A stretch of DNA of 62,605 nucleotides from Streptomyces blattellae (GTDB taxonomy: Bacteria; Actinomycetota; Actinomycetes; Streptomycetales; Streptomycetaceae). The notes beneath the pieces were generated by a model, which saw only the letters and a list, made by a program, of their open reading frames with translations, ran no database searches and was not told the origin of the DNA. The position numbers and the translations under genes were made by a program. Shown piece by piece: positions 1 through 11,328 of the stretch (position 1 is its first letter; each line of letters starts with the position of its first letter). The stretch spans positions 1 through 62,605 of the forward strand of contig NZ_WJBG01000107.1 of the NCBI RefSeq assembly GCF_009709555.1, given 5' to 3'.

Positions 1-226
1 ACCAGGTGGCGGAGGCGTCACCGGAGGAGTCCTTCGAGCTGTTCCTGTCCGACGAGACCCAGAGCACGTCTACGACGAGCGGTTCGTCGCCGAGGACGGC
101 AACGTCTACGCGATCGCCGCGTACGGCCCCGACGCGGACGGCCGCGAGGACGAACCGGAGCTGCTCACCACGGCGTTGTCCGGGTTCTGCCCGCCCTACG
201 CCTGCGACCCGGCATCGATCGGCTGA
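1..226 (+). pseudogene. 3' end of an unidentified gene, apparently frameshifted
   Basis: No family was recognised. Two frames each look like real protein on one side of about base 60. Upstream, frame 3 reads as an acidic stretch ending FLSDET. Downstream, frame 2 reads on from HVYDERFVAEDGNVYAIAAY and ends at the TGA at 224-226 after DPASIG. Neither frame is convincing over the whole length, so a one-base loss or two-base gain near 57-62 is likely, either real or a sequence error. The gene begins outside the window. About 200 bases without a gene separate it from the next start. Confidence 0.45.
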
Positions 227-424
227 GGCGGCCCCGGCGACCGGGGCACACGCTCTGCGGCTCCTCCCGGAGCTTGCCGATGCCGACCGCATGTTCAGTG
301 ACCCGCCCCACTTTCGTCGTGGATCGCGCATGCATCAGCGGGCCGAGGGCATGTGCTCACGGTCCCGAGGGTGACGCATGTGTGACTCAGGGGTACTGAA
401 CAGGAACGGAGGGCAATACCGGTC

Positions 425-1942
425 ATGGCAAGGCAGCAGGCGCAACGGACGATCCACGTCGACGGCCAGTGGCGGGAAGCGGTCTCCGGCGCCACCCGCG
501 AGATCCTCGACCCGGCGGACGCCCTGCCCTTCGCCGTGGTCGCGGAGGGGGACGGGAAGGACACCGATCTGGCGGTCGAGGCCGCGCGCCGCGCCTTCGA
601 CGCAGGCGCGGGGGACTGGCCGCGTACCCCCGTCGCCGAACGCGCCGCGCTGCTGCGTCGCGTCGCCGACCTCCTCGCCCGCGACCGTGAGCCGCTCGGG
701 CTGCTGGAGAGCCGTGACGCGGGCAAGACCGTGGAAGAGGGCCGGATCGACATCGACTGCGTCGCCGACGCCTTCCGCTACTTCGCCGATCTGGTGGCGG
801 CGGAGGGCGCGGGCCGGGTGGTCGACGCGGGCTCGCCCGACATCCACAGCGTCGTCGTGCACGAGCCGGCCGGCGTCTGCGCGCTGATCACGCCCTGGAA
901 CTACCCCCTGCTGCAGGCCAGCTGGAAGATCGCCCCGGCGCTGGCGGCCGGCAACACCTTCGTGATCAAGCCGAGCGAGATCACCCCGCTCACGACGATC
1001 GCCCTGATCGACCTGCTGGCCGAGGCCGGTCTGCCCGCCGGGGTCGCGAACATCGTCACCGGCCCCGGCCACACCGTCGGCGCCCGCCTCGCCGAGCACC
1101 CCGACGTCGACCTCGTGTCCTTCACCGGCGGCCTGACCAGCGGCACGAAGGTCGCGCAGGCCGCCGCCGTGACCGTCAAGAAGGTCGCCCTCGAACTCGG
1201 CGGCAAGAACCCCAATGTCGTGTTCGCCGACGCCTGTTCGACCGACGAGGCCTTCGACACGGCCGTCGACCAGGCCCTGAACGCCGCGTTCATCCACAGC
1301 GGGCAGGTGTGCTCCGCGGGCGCGAGGCTCATCGTCGAGGAGTCGGTCCGGGAGCGTTTCGTCGCCGAACTCGCCCACCGGGCCTCGAAGATCCGCCTCG
1401 GACGCGGCACCGAGGACGGCGTGGAGTGCGGTCCGCTCGTCTCCGAGCAGCAGCGCGCGAAGGTCGAGTCGTACGTCGCCTCCGCGCTGGAAGAGGGCGC
1501 GGTGCTGCGCTCCGGCGGCAAGCGCCCCGAGCCGAGCGCCGAACGCCCCGCCACCGGCTACTTCTACGAGCCGACGGTCCTCGACCAGTGCGACCGCGAG
1601 ATGAAGGTCGTACGCGAAGAGGTCTTCGGTCCGGTGCTCACCGTCGAGACGTTCCGCACCGAGGACGAGGCGGTCGCGCTCGCCAACGACACGGAGTACG
1701 GGCTCGCGGGCGCCGTCTGGACCGCCGACGCCGCACGCGCCCGCCGGGTCGCCGCGCGGCTGCGGCACGGCACCGTCTGGATCAACGACTTCCACCCCTA
1801 TCTCCCCCAGGCGGAGTGGGGCGGCTTCGGCAGGAGCGGGGTGGGCCGTGAGCTGGGTCCCGCCGGACTCGCCGAGTACCGGGAGAGCAAGCACGTCTAC
1901 CAGAACCTGGCGCCGAGGCCGGTCCGCTGGTTCGCCGGCTGA
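425..1942 (+). CDS. betB: betaine-aldehyde dehydrogenase (ALDH family)
   Basis: This 505-residue protein is a full-length NAD(P)-dependent aldehyde dehydrogenase. It shows the cofactor-fold stretch TPWNYPLLQ, the general-base motif LELGGKNPN near residue 260, and the catalytic cysteine in HSGQVCSAG near residue 296. The C-terminal WINDFHPYLPQAEWGG segment resembles betaine-aldehyde and related enzymes. The ATG at 425 has a good ribosome site (GGAGGG) about 8 bases upstream. A GMC oxidoreductase follows on the same strand after 105 bases, which supports a two-step choline to glycine betaine route for osmoprotection in the cytoplasm. Another aldehyde substrate cannot be excluded from sequence alone. 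Confidence 0.85.
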   Translation: MARQQAQRTIHVDGQWREAVSGATREILDPADALPFAVVAEGDGKDTDLAVEAARRAFDAGAGDWPRTPVAERAALLRRVADLLARDREPLGLLESRDAGKTVEEGRIDIDCVADAFRYFADLVAAEGAGRVVDAGSPDIHSVVVHEPAGVCALITPWNYPLLQASWKIAPALAAGNTFVIKPSEITPLTTIALIDLLAEAGLPAGVANIVTGPGHTVGARLAEHPDVDLVSFTGGLTSGTKVAQAAAVTVKKVALELGGKNPNVVFADACSTDEAFDTAVDQALNAAFIHSGQVCSAGARLIVEESVRERFVAELAHRASKIRLGRGTEDGVECGPLVSEQQRAKVESYVASALEEGAVLRSGGKRPEPSAERPATGYFYEPTVLDQCDREMKVVREEVFGPVLTVETFRTEDEAVALANDTEYGLAGAVWTADAARARRVAARLRHGTVWINDFHPYLPQAEWGGFGRSGVGRELGPAGLAEYRESKHVYQNLAPRPVRWFAG

Positions 1943-2047
1943 CATTGCGCTCGGCCGGGTGCCGCGATGTGCCGTCGGTTGTCTGCCGCGCCCCCATGGG
2001 GGCGCGTTCGGTCCCCCTTGAGCCTGATCCCCTTGGAGTAACCACCC

Positions 2048-3577
2048 ATGTCCGAACTCCCCCACCTCTACGACTACGTTGTCATCGGCGGCGGCACCGC
2101 CGGCTCCGTCATCGCCTCTCGTCTCACCGAGAACCCGGACGTCACCGTCGCCGTCATCGAGGGCGGGCCGAGCGATGCCGGACGCGACGACGTGCTGACG
2201 CTGCGCCGCTGGATGGGCCTGCTCGGCGGCGAACTGGACTACGACTACCCGACCACCGAGCAGCCCCGCGGCAACTCCCACATCCGGCACAGCCGTGCCC
2301 GGGTCCTCGGCGGGTGTTCGAGCCACAACACCCTGATCGCGTTCAAGCCGCTGCCGTCCGACTGGGACGAGTGGGAGGCGGCCGGCGCGCAGGGGTGGGG
2401 CGCGGTGCCGATGGAGGCGTACTACGCCCGGCTGCTGAACAACATCGTCCCGGTCGACGAGAAGGACCGGAACGCCATCGCCCGCGACTTCGTCGACGCA
2501 GCCCAGGCCGCGCTGGGCGTCCCGCGCGTCGAGGGCTTCAACAAGAAGCCGTTCACCGAGGGCGTCGGCTTCTTCGACCTCGCCTACCACCCGGAGACCA
2601 ACAAGCGGTCGAGCGCGTCGGTGGCGTACCTCCACCCCGTGATGGACGAGCGCCCGAACCTGACGATCCTGCTGGAGACCTGGGCGTACCGGCTGGAGCT
2701 GGACGGCACCCGGGCCGCGGGCGTGCACGTACGGGACAAGGACGGCGCGGAGTTCGTCGTACGGGCCCGAGGCGAGGTCCTGCTCTGCGCCGGCGCGGTG
2801 GACTCACCGCGACTGCTGCTGCACTCGGGCATCGGGCCCCGCGATGACCTGGAAGCGCTCGGCATTCCCGTCGTCCACGATCTGCCCGGCGTCGGTGAGA
2901 ACCTGCTCGACCACCCCGAGTCGGTGATCGTCTGGGAGACCAACGGCCCCATCCCGGAGAACTCCGCGATGGACTCCGACGCGGGCCTGTTCGTGCGCCG
3001 CGATCCCGAACACGCGGGCCCGGACCTGATGTTCCACTTCTACCAGATCCCGTTCACGGACAACCCGGAACGACTGGGCTACGAGCGGCCGGAGTTCGGC
3101 GTCTCGATGACCCCGAACATCCCCAAGCCGAAGTCCCGTGGCCGCCTGTACCTGACGAGCCCGGATCCCTCGGTCAAGCCGGCCCTCGATTTCCGCTACT
3201 TCACGGACGAGGACGACCACGACGGCCGGACCCTGGTCGACGGCATCCGCATCGCCCGCGAGATCGCCGCGACCGAACCCCTCGCGGGCTGGCTGAAGCG
3301 CGAGGTGTGCCCCGGCCCGGAGATCCTCGGCGACGCCGAACTCAGCGAGTACGCCCGCAAGGTCGCGCACACCGTGTACCACCCGGCGGGCACCTGCCGT
3401 ATGGGAGCGGCGAGCGACGAACAGGCCGTGGTGGACCCGCAGTTGAGGATCCGCGGCCTGGACGGAATCCGGATCGCCGACGCGTCGGTCTTCCCGGCGA
3501 TGCCCGCCGTGAACCCGATGATCGGGGTGCTCATGGTCGGGGAGAAGGCCGTCGACCTGATCAGCGGTGATGCGTGA
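2048..3577 (+). CDS. betA: GMC-family oxidoreductase, choline dehydrogenase-like
   Basis: The 509-residue flavoenzyme starts with the FAD-binding motif YVVIGGGTAGSVIASRL (residues 10-26). It carries the GMC signatures around HSRARVLGGCSSHN and CAGAVDSPRLLLHSGIGP. The catalytic-region motif HTVYHPAGTCRMG and the terminal segment ADASVFPAMPAVNPM are intact. GMC enzymes of this type oxidise alcohols, and choline is suggested by the aldehyde dehydrogenase directly upstream. The ATG at 2048 is preceded by TTGGAG with usual spacing. Length is slightly short of E. coli BetA. The exact substrate is inferred from context. Confidence 0.8.
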   Translation: MSELPHLYDYVVIGGGTAGSVIASRLTENPDVTVAVIEGGPSDAGRDDVLTLRRWMGLLGGELDYDYPTTEQPRGNSHIRHSRARVLGGCSSHNTLIAFKPLPSDWDEWEAAGAQGWGAVPMEAYYARLLNNIVPVDEKDRNAIARDFVDAAQAALGVPRVEGFNKKPFTEGVGFFDLAYHPETNKRSSASVAYLHPVMDERPNLTILLETWAYRLELDGTRAAGVHVRDKDGAEFVVRARGEVLLCAGAVDSPRLLLHSGIGPRDDLEALGIPVVHDLPGVGENLLDHPESVIVWETNGPIPENSAMDSDAGLFVRRDPEHAGPDLMFHFYQIPFTDNPERLGYERPEFGVSMTPNIPKPKSRGRLYLTSPDPSVKPALDFRYFTDEDDHDGRTLVDGIRIAREIAATEPLAGWLKREVCPGPEILGDAELSEYARKVAHTVYHPAGTCRMGAASDEQAVVDPQLRIRGLDGIRIADASVFPAMPAVNPMIGVLMVGEKAVDLISGDA

Positions 3578-3769
3578 CGAGTACGGCCCGAACACGTCCG
3601 TCGGTACGCCGAGCAGACGCGCACCGCCGATGGCGGTGGCAAGGGCCGGCAGTACAAGGAGGAACGAGGTCTCCATGATCATCGCCGACCTGATGACTGT
3701 CGCGACAGCACCGCACCGGGCGCCCTTGATCGGACGTGCACCCGATGCCGCCGCCGCACCCGCACCCGG

Positions 3770-3806
3770 AGTGTGACACTCTCGCGGACGCGGAAGGTGT
3801 CACACT
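3770..3806. terminator. perfect 10-bp inverted repeat, possible bidirectional terminator
   Basis: AGTGTGACAC at 3770-3779 is matched by GTGTCACACT at 3797-3806 with a 17-base loop. It lies between the end of betA and the end of an opposed gene remnant, where a bidirectional terminator is expected. The GTGACAC arms could also be a protein-binding site. The rest of 3578-3828 holds no gene I can support. Confidence 0.45.
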
Positions 3807-3828
3807 TCCTCGGGGTGCACACGTGTCG

Positions 3829-4104
3829 TCACCCGTGATCCCCCGGCGTGTAGTGCCCCGGCACCATCCGGCAGGTCACACCGAACCGGTTCCATGCGTT
3901 GATCACCGTGATCGCGGCGATCGGCTGCGCCGGCTCCGCCTCCTCGAACTGCTTGGCGGCCGTCTCGTGCACCTCGTCCGGCACGAAGCCGTCGGTCAGG
4001 ACGGTCACGGCGTCCGTCTGCTCCAGCGCCGCCAGTTCCTTCTCCGTGTAGAAGTGCCGGGACTCCTGCCAGGCGCCCAGCTGGATGATCCGCTCGACGC
4101 TCTC
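3829..4104 (-). pseudogene. truncated carboxymuconolactone decarboxylase/AhpD-like gene, 3' part only
   Basis: About 90 codons read as the C-terminal half of an AhpD-like alkylhydroperoxidase/carboxymuconolactone decarboxylase: ESVERI, then YTEKELAALEQTDAVT, then VINAWNRFGVTCRMVPGHY and a stop. Family members are usually about 150-170 residues and carry the CxxC redox site in the N-terminal half, which is missing here. Upstream of ESVERI the frame turns into unrelated sequence that belongs to a regulator fragment on the other strand. The gene is therefore a dead remnant, cut near 4100. Confidence 0.7.
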
Positions 4105-4240
4105 ACCGGCCGGCTGCCCTCCTCCCGCACCCTCGCCGCCGACCTGGGCATCGCCCGCAACACGGTCGCCGACTCCCCCACGCTCGAATGCGCTCACGCG
4201 GGGGACCTCCCATCGCCGACCTCGTCGCGGAGGGCTGGCT
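4102..4240 (+). pseudogene. fragment of a MocR/GntR-type regulator (HTH domain)
   Basis: The plus strand encodes GRLPSSRTLAADLGIARNTV (from 4108), a textbook GntR winged-helix segment as found in MocR regulators. About 35 bases later, in another frame, it continues as ADLVAEGWLTHRP. Both the N-terminus and the large aminotransferase-like domain are absent, so it cannot be functional. A GC-rich palindromic element sits exactly where the frame changes. MocR-type regulators are often divergent from the AhpD-like genes they control, which fits the opposed remnant next door. Confidence 0.65.
4174..4206. repeat. GC-rich imperfect palindrome of a Streptomyces dispersed-repeat type
   Basis: The stretch runs from TCCCCCACGCTCGAATGCGC to CACGCGGGGGACC. 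It resembles the short palindromic units with CCCCC and GGGGG ends often seen between Streptomyces genes. Pairing is good at the outer ends and imperfect inside. It splits the two frames of the regulator fragment, as if inserted there. Membership in a repeat family is my recollection. Confidence 0.4.
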
Positions 4241-4317
4241 CACCCACCGCCCAGTTGAAGACCCTCTGCCGGGCCGGGAAGGGCGCCGGCGCCACGACCC
4301 ACGAGCCGGGCAAAGCG

Positions 4318-5556
4318 CTACGCCCCCAGCACGCCCCGCAGCTGCGCCAGCCCCCAGTCCAGGTCCTCCTTGCCGATCATCAGGGGCGGCGCGATGCGGA
4401 TCGTCGCCCTGGGGGCACCGCCCGCGCCCTTAAGACTGTGGGGGAGGGTGTCCTTCACCAGCACACCCCGCTCCATCAGCTTCTCGGACACCTCCCGCCC
4501 CGTCCCGTACGCCCGGGCGATGTCGACGCCCGCCCACAGCCCGCGCCCCCGCACCTCCGTCACCCGCCCCGTGCCGACCAGCGCCGCCAGCTCCCGCCGC
4601 AGATGTTCGCCCAGCTCCGCGGCCCGCGCCTGGAACTCGCCCGTCCGCAGCATCGCCAGCACCTCCAGCGCCACCGCACAGGCCAGCGGATTCCCGCCGA
4701 ACGTCGACCCGTGCTCCCCGGGCCGGAACACCCCCAGCACCTCGGCGCTCGACACCACCGCCGACACGGGCACGACACCACCGCCGAGGGCCTTGCCCAG
4801 CACGTACATGTCGGGCACCACCCCCTCGTGCTCGCACGCGAAGGTACGTCCCGTCCGCCCCAGCCCCGACTGGATCTCGTCGGCGACGAAGAGAACGTTC
4901 CGCTCCCGCGCCAGCTCCCGCACCGCCGGCAGATAACCCTCGGGCGGCACGATCACCCCCGACTCGCCCTGGATCGGCTCCAGCAGCACCGCCACCGTGT
5001 TCTCGGTCATCGCCTCCCGCATCGCCGTCAGATCCCCGTACGGCACGATCGCGAAGCCCGGCGTGTACGGACCGAAGTCCGCGCGCGCCTCGGGGTCCGT
5101 GGAGAAGCTGATGACCGTCGTCGTACGGCCGTGGAAATTACCGCCCGCGACCACGATCTTCGCCATCTCCGCCGGCACGCCCTTGACCCGGTACCCCCAC
5201 TTCCGGGCCGTTTTCACGGCCGTCTCCACCGCCTCCGCGCCCGTGCTCATCGGCAGCACCATCTCCATGCCGCACAGCTCGGCCAGCTCCGCGCAGAACG
5301 CGGCGAACCGGTCGTGATGAAACGCCCGCGACGTCAGCGTCACCCGCTCCAGCTGCGCCTTAGCCGCATCGATCAGCCGCCGGTTGCGGTGACCGAAATT
5401 GAGCGCCGAGTACCCGGCCAGCAGATCCAGATACCGCCGGCCCTCGACATCCGTCATCCAGGCCCCGTCCGCCGTCGCCACGACGACCGGCAGCGGGTGG
5501 TAGTTGTGGGCGCTGTGGGCGTCGGCTGCTTCGATGAGGCTTTCCGTAGCGGTCAC
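4318..5556 (-). CDS. rocD: ornithine aminotransferase
   Basis: This is a class III PLP-dependent aminotransferase that converts L-ornithine and 2-oxoglutarate to glutamate semialdehyde and glutamate in arginine/ornithine catabolism. The sequence shows NYHPLPVVV at the N-terminus typical of ornithine aminotransferases, the PLP-phosphate region STGAEAVETAVK, the DEIQSGLGRTG motif with the ring-nitrogen aspartate, and the PLP lysine in YVLGKALGGG (residue 255). I chose GTG 5556 because GGGAG lies five bases upstream and this gives about 412 residues, the family length. An ATG 66 bases upstream would add an atypical extension. The gene is divergent from glyA. Its 3' side borders the regulator remnant. 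Confidence 0.92.
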   Translation of the reverse strand: MTATESLIEAADAHSAHNYHPLPVVVATADGAWMTDVEGRRYLDLLAGYSALNFGHRNRRLIDAAKAQLERVTLTSRAFHHDRFAAFCAELAELCGMEMVLPMSTGAEAVETAVKTARKWGYRVKGVPAEMAKIVVAGGNFHGRTTTVISFSTDPEARADFGPYTPGFAIVPYGDLTAMREAMTENTVAVLLEPIQGESGVIVPPEGYLPAVRELARERNVLFVADEIQSGLGRTGRTFACEHEGVVPDMYVLGKALGGGVVPVSAVVSSAEVLGVFRPGEHGSTFGGNPLACAVALEVLAMLRTGEFQARAAELGEHLRRELAALVGTGRVTEVRGRGLWAGVDIARAYGTGREVSEKLMERGVLVKDTLPHSLKGAGGAPRATIRIAPPLMIGKEDLDWGLAQLRGVLGA

Positions 5557-5649
5557 GGCAACTCCCGAACATGAGGCGGACCCCCTTCCTATCGTCGCTC
5601 GGATGCCGGACGCGGGAGCCAAGCCGACTCATGCGCCCGGTAGGCTGAT

Positions 5650-5752
5650 CGCGGGCCGTGACTGGCGCGCTGGGATGGGACCGACCATCGGGGAGCGGCC
5701 CTCGACGGCCTGACCCCTGGGGCTGACGAGCGAGTGCCGTGCGCCTGGGCCG
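5650..5752 (+). promoter_or_regulatory. ZTP (ZMP-sensing, pfl motif) riboswitch
   Basis: The leader of glyA contains the conserved pfl-motif cores in order: CCGTGACTGGCGC near 5656, CGGGGAGCGG near 5689-5698, and TGCGCCTGGGC near 5740-5750. A variable hairpin lies between the last two. Such RNAs bind ZTP/ZMP, signalling shortage of 10-formyl-tetrahydrofolate, and are known to switch on folate and one-carbon genes including glyA. The element ends about 50 bases before the glyA start. That space could hold an expression platform; I did not resolve its mechanism. Confidence 0.93.
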
Positions 5753-5801
5753 AACCGTGAACCGTGACCGCTTCAAGCCACGCCGCCGGAGGCCGACGAA
5801 C

Positions 5802-8391
<2,590 letters not shown>

Positions 8392-8570
8392 CCGCTCCAC
8401 GGCACAGCCGCAGGCACGAGAGCCGTACCACCGACAGCGCTGCACATCACTACGGTTGCGCCTGCCCGCAGGACAGCCGTGGCCGTACAGTCGATAGCCG
8501 GATGGCCGCACCAGCGGTCACCCCTGTTCACCGGACGAACCAGCAGCACGACAGAACGACAGGAGACGAC

Positions 8571-9149
8571 GTGGGGACCGTAACGATCGGTGTGTCGATC
8601 GCGGTCCCGGAGCCTCACGGCAGCCTGCTCCAGGAGCGGCGCGCGGGCTTCGGCGACGCCGCGGCGTACGGCATCCCCACGCACGTCACCCTGGTGCCGC
8701 CGACGGAGGTCGACGCCAGCGAGCTGGCCGCGATCGAGGCCCACCTCGTTGGGGTCGCCGCGGCCGCGCGCCCCTTCCCGATGCGGCTGTCCGGCACGGG
8801 CACCTTCCGTCCCCTGTCCCCGGTCGTGTTCGTCCAGGTCGTCGAGGGCGCCGCAGCCTGCACCTGGCTGCAGAAGCAGGTCCGCGACGCCTCCGGGCCG
8901 GTGGCGCGCGAACTGCAGTTCCCGTACCACCCGCATGTCACCGTGGCGCACGGCATCGACGACGAGGCGATGGACCGCGCCTTCGAGGAACTCGCGGACT
9001 ACACCGCCGCCTGGCCCTGCACCGGCTTCGCGCTCTACGAACAGGGCGCCGACGGCGTATGGCGCAAGCTGCGCGAGTTCACCTTCGGGGGCGCGGTGGT
9101 GCCCCCGCAGCCGGGCCATGTGGACCGGGGCTCCCTGCCGACCCGCTAG
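8571..9149 (+). CDS. 2'-5' RNA ligase/2H phosphoesterase family protein
   Basis: The 192-residue protein has the two HxT motifs of the 2H superfamily: THVTLVPP near residue 35 and HPHVTVAHG near residue 123, spaced as in LigT-like cyclic phosphodiesterases. The GTG at 8571 was chosen because AGGAG lies five bases upstream. A start at 8502 would add a poor 23-residue extension. Biochemical substrates of these stand-alone actinobacterial proteins are not known, so cyclic phosphodiester hydrolysis in RNA or nucleotide metabolism is only a family expectation. It follows trpS after 179 bases and may be transcribed separately. Confidence 0.85.
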   Translation: MGTVTIGVSIAVPEPHGSLLQERRAGFGDAAAYGIPTHVTLVPPTEVDASELAAIEAHLVGVAAAARPFPMRLSGTGTFRPLSPVVFVQVVEGAAACTWLQKQVRDASGPVARELQFPYHPHVTVAHGIDDEAMDRAFEELADYTAAWPCTGFALYEQGADGVWRKLREFTFGGAVVPPQPGHVDRGSLPTR

Positions 9150-9203
9150 TTCCCCGGCACCCGAGCCTCCCCCCGCCGCCTCCCGGGGCGCCGACACTCG
9201 GCA

Positions 9204-9959
9204 CTAGGCCGGCAGCCGCCGGAACACCGCCCGCGGTGCATGCCGCAGCGCCGACATCACCAGACGCAGTGCCCCCGGCACCCATACCGTCTCCGAGCGC
9301 CGCCTCAGGCCCAGCTCGATGGCGGTGGCGACCGCCTCGGGGGTCGTGGCGAGGGGGGCTTCTGCCAGGCCGGCGGTCATCTTCGAGCGTACGAAGCCGG
9401 GGCGTACGACCATGACGTGCACGCCGGTGCCGTGGAGGGCGTCGCCCAGGCCCTGGGCGAAGGCGTCGAGGCCGGCCTTGCTGGAGCCGTAGATGAAGTT
9501 GGCGCGGCGGGCGCGCTCGCCGGCGACGGAGGAGAGCACGACCAGGGAGCCGTGGCCCTGGGTCTGCAACGCGCGCGCGGCGACGAGCGCCGAGGACACC
9601 GCGCCCGTGTAGTTGGTCTGCGCGACCCGGACCGCGGCGGCCGGTTCGCGCTCGTCGTGCGCCTGGTCGCCGAGGATGGCGAAGGCGAGCAGCACCATGT
9701 CGATGTCGCCCTCGGCGAAGACCTTGCCGAGCACCGTTTCGTGGGAGCCGGGGTCGAGCGCGTCGAAGGGGACGGTGTGCACCTCGGCCCCGAGGGCGCG
9801 CAGTTCGGCGGCGGCCCCGTCGAGCGCGGGCGTCGGGCGGCCCGCCAGCCACACCGTGCGGGTGCGGCGGGCGATCAGGCGCCGCGCGGTGGCGAGCGCG
9901 ATCTCGGACGTACCGCCGAGGACGAGCAGGGACTGGGGGAGGCCGAAGGCGTCCTTCAC
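9204..9959 (-). CDS. dprE2: decaprenylphosphoryl-2-keto-erythro-pentose reductase (SDR)
   Basis: The 251-residue short-chain dehydrogenase shows the Rossmann motif LVLGGTSEIALATA (residues 12-25) and the catalytic YGSSKAG with upstream SSVAGERAR. The GGTSEI variant is characteristic of DprE2. This enzyme reduces the 2-keto intermediate made by DprE1 to decaprenylphosphoryl-beta-D-arabinofuranose (DPA). It starts 19 bases after the dprE1 stop on the same strand, the order seen in mycobacteria, so the two are surely an operon. Assignment relies on motif plus this neighbourhood. Confidence 0.85.
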   Translation of the reverse strand: MKDAFGLPQSLLVLGGTSEIALATARRLIARRTRTVWLAGRPTPALDGAAAELRALGAEVHTVPFDALDPGSHETVLGKVFAEGDIDMVLLAFAILGDQAHDEREPAAAVRVAQTNYTGAVSSALVAARALQTQGHGSLVVLSSVAGERARRANFIYGSSKAGLDAFAQGLGDALHGTGVHVMVVRPGFVRSKMTAGLAEAPLATTPEAVATAIELGLRRRSETVWVPGALRLVMSALRHAPRAVFRRLPA

Positions 9960-9978
9960 GACAACTCCTGGGGTGTGC

Positions 9979-11328
9979 CTAGAGGGTGAGGCGGCGCGAC
10001 AGGTCCGACACGAACACCCCGCGGGGGTCCAGTTCCGCGCGCAGGGCGCGGAACTCGTCGAGCCGGGGGTACATCGAGGTGAGCAGCTCCGGACGCAGCC
10101 GGGCGTCCTTGGCCAGGTAGACCCGCCCGCCCGCCGCGGCCACCTCCCCGTCCAGTTCGTCGAGGAAGGCGCCGAGGCCGGGCAGTCCGGCAGGGATGTC
10201 CAGGGCCAGCGTCCAGCCGGGCACGGGGAAGGAGAGCCAGCCCGGGTCGGCGTCCCCGAAGCGCTTGAGGACGGCGAGGAACGACGGGCAGCGGCGGGCC
10301 GAGATGCGCCGCACGATCCGGCGCAGGGCGTCCTCCTGACCGTATCCGACGACGAACTGGTACTGCACGAAGCCGCCGCGGCCGTAGACGCGGTTCCAGT
10401 GGGGGACGCCGTCGAGGGGGTGGAAGAAGGCGGAGATCTTCTGCAGTTCGCCGGTACGCGCGCGTGGCGCCTTCCGGTACCAGAGTTCGTTGAACAGGCC
10501 CACGGTGGTGCGGCTGAGCAGTCCTTCCGGGAGGAAGGCGGGGGCGGGCGGCAACCGGGAGGGGCGGAAGGAGAGCGGGGCTCTGCGCACGCGTGCGGGC
10601 AGCGTGTCGAGCGGTGCGTGGTCGCCGCGGGTCAGCACCGCGCGGCCCGTCGCCGCGCCGCGGGCCAGGAGGTCGATCCAGGCCACCGAGTAGCGGTAGA
10701 GGTGGTCGGTCGCGGTCAGACGGGCCATCAGGTCGTCGAGGTCGGCGGCCCGTTCGGTGTCGACGGACATGAGGGAGGTCTGTACCGCCTGCAGCTGGAC
10801 CGTCGCGGTCAGGATGACGCCGGTCAGGCCCATGCCGCCGGCCGTCGCGTCGAAGAGGGGGGTGCCGCGGCCGACGGTGCGGATCTCGCCGTCGGCGGTG
10901 AGGAGTTCCAGCGACAGGACGTGCCGGGAGAAGGCGCCGGACACATGGTGGTTCTTGCCGTGGATGTCGGCGCCGATCGCGCCGCCGACCGTCACCTGGC
11001 GGGTGCCGGGCGTCACGGGGACGAACCAGCCGAGCGGCAGCAGGACTTCCATCAGGCGGTGCAGCGAGACACCCGCGTCGCACAGGACGGTGCCGCCGGA
11101 GGCGTCGATGGCGTGGATGCGGTCCAGGCCCGTCATGTCGAGCACGGTCCCGCCGGCGTTCTGCGCCGCGTCCCCGTAGGCCCGCCCCAGCCCTCTGGGG
11201 ATGCCGCCGCGGGCCCCGCAGCCCCGGACGGCGGCTGCGGCCTCCTCGTACGTCCGTGGCCGGATCAGCCGGGCGACGGTGGGAGCGGTGCGGCCCCATC
11301 CCGTGACGGAAACGGTGTCGGCAGACAT
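9979..11328 (-). CDS. dprE1: decaprenylphosphoryl-beta-D-ribose 2-oxidase
   Basis: The 449-residue FAD-linked oxidase has the PCMH-type FAD site (RGLGRAYGDAAQNAGG, then VTVGGAIGADIHGKNHH). Its C-terminal half matches DprE1, including QYQFVVGYG, SFPVPGWTLALDIP and VYLAKDARLRPE with the conserved catalytic lysine. It oxidises the ribose 2-OH of decaprenylphosphoryl ribose as the first half of epimerisation to arabinose. At the position aligned with M. tuberculosis Cys387, the benzothiazinone target, this protein has Ala375. It is divergent from the PAP2/UbiA/GtrA genes that make and use the same lipid. Confidence 0.9.
   Translation of the reverse strand: MSADTVSVTGWGRTAPTVARLIRPRTYEEAAAAVRGCGARGGIPRGLGRAYGDAAQNAGGTVLDMTGLDRIHAIDASGGTVLCDAGVSLHRLMEVLLPLGWFVPVTPGTRQVTVGGAIGADIHGKNHHVSGAFSRHVLSLELLTADGEIRTVGRGTPLFDATAGGMGLTGVILTATVQLQAVQTSLMSVDTERAADLDDLMARLTATDHLYRYSVAWIDLLARGAATGRAVLTRGDHAPLDTLPARVRRAPLSFRPSRLPPAPAFLPEGLLSRTTVGLFNELWYRKAPRARTGELQKISAFFHPLDGVPHWNRVYGRGGFVQYQFVVGYGQEDALRRIVRRISARRCPSFLAVLKRFGDADPGWLSFPVPGWTLALDIPAGLPGLGAFLDELDGEVAAAGGRVYLAKDARLRPELLTSMYPRLDEFRALRAELDPRGVFVSDLSRRLTL

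Noticed and set aside
335..2728. A nearly 800-codon open frame on the minus strand across betB and betA
   Set aside because: It is antisense to two clear enzymes. Its composition is the usual mirror of high-GC codon bias and it has no motifs.
5739..5801. An earlier start for glyA at 5739
   Set aside because: It lies within the riboswitch aptamer, and the extension is basic and unlike the family. ATG 5802 has a strong ribosome site.
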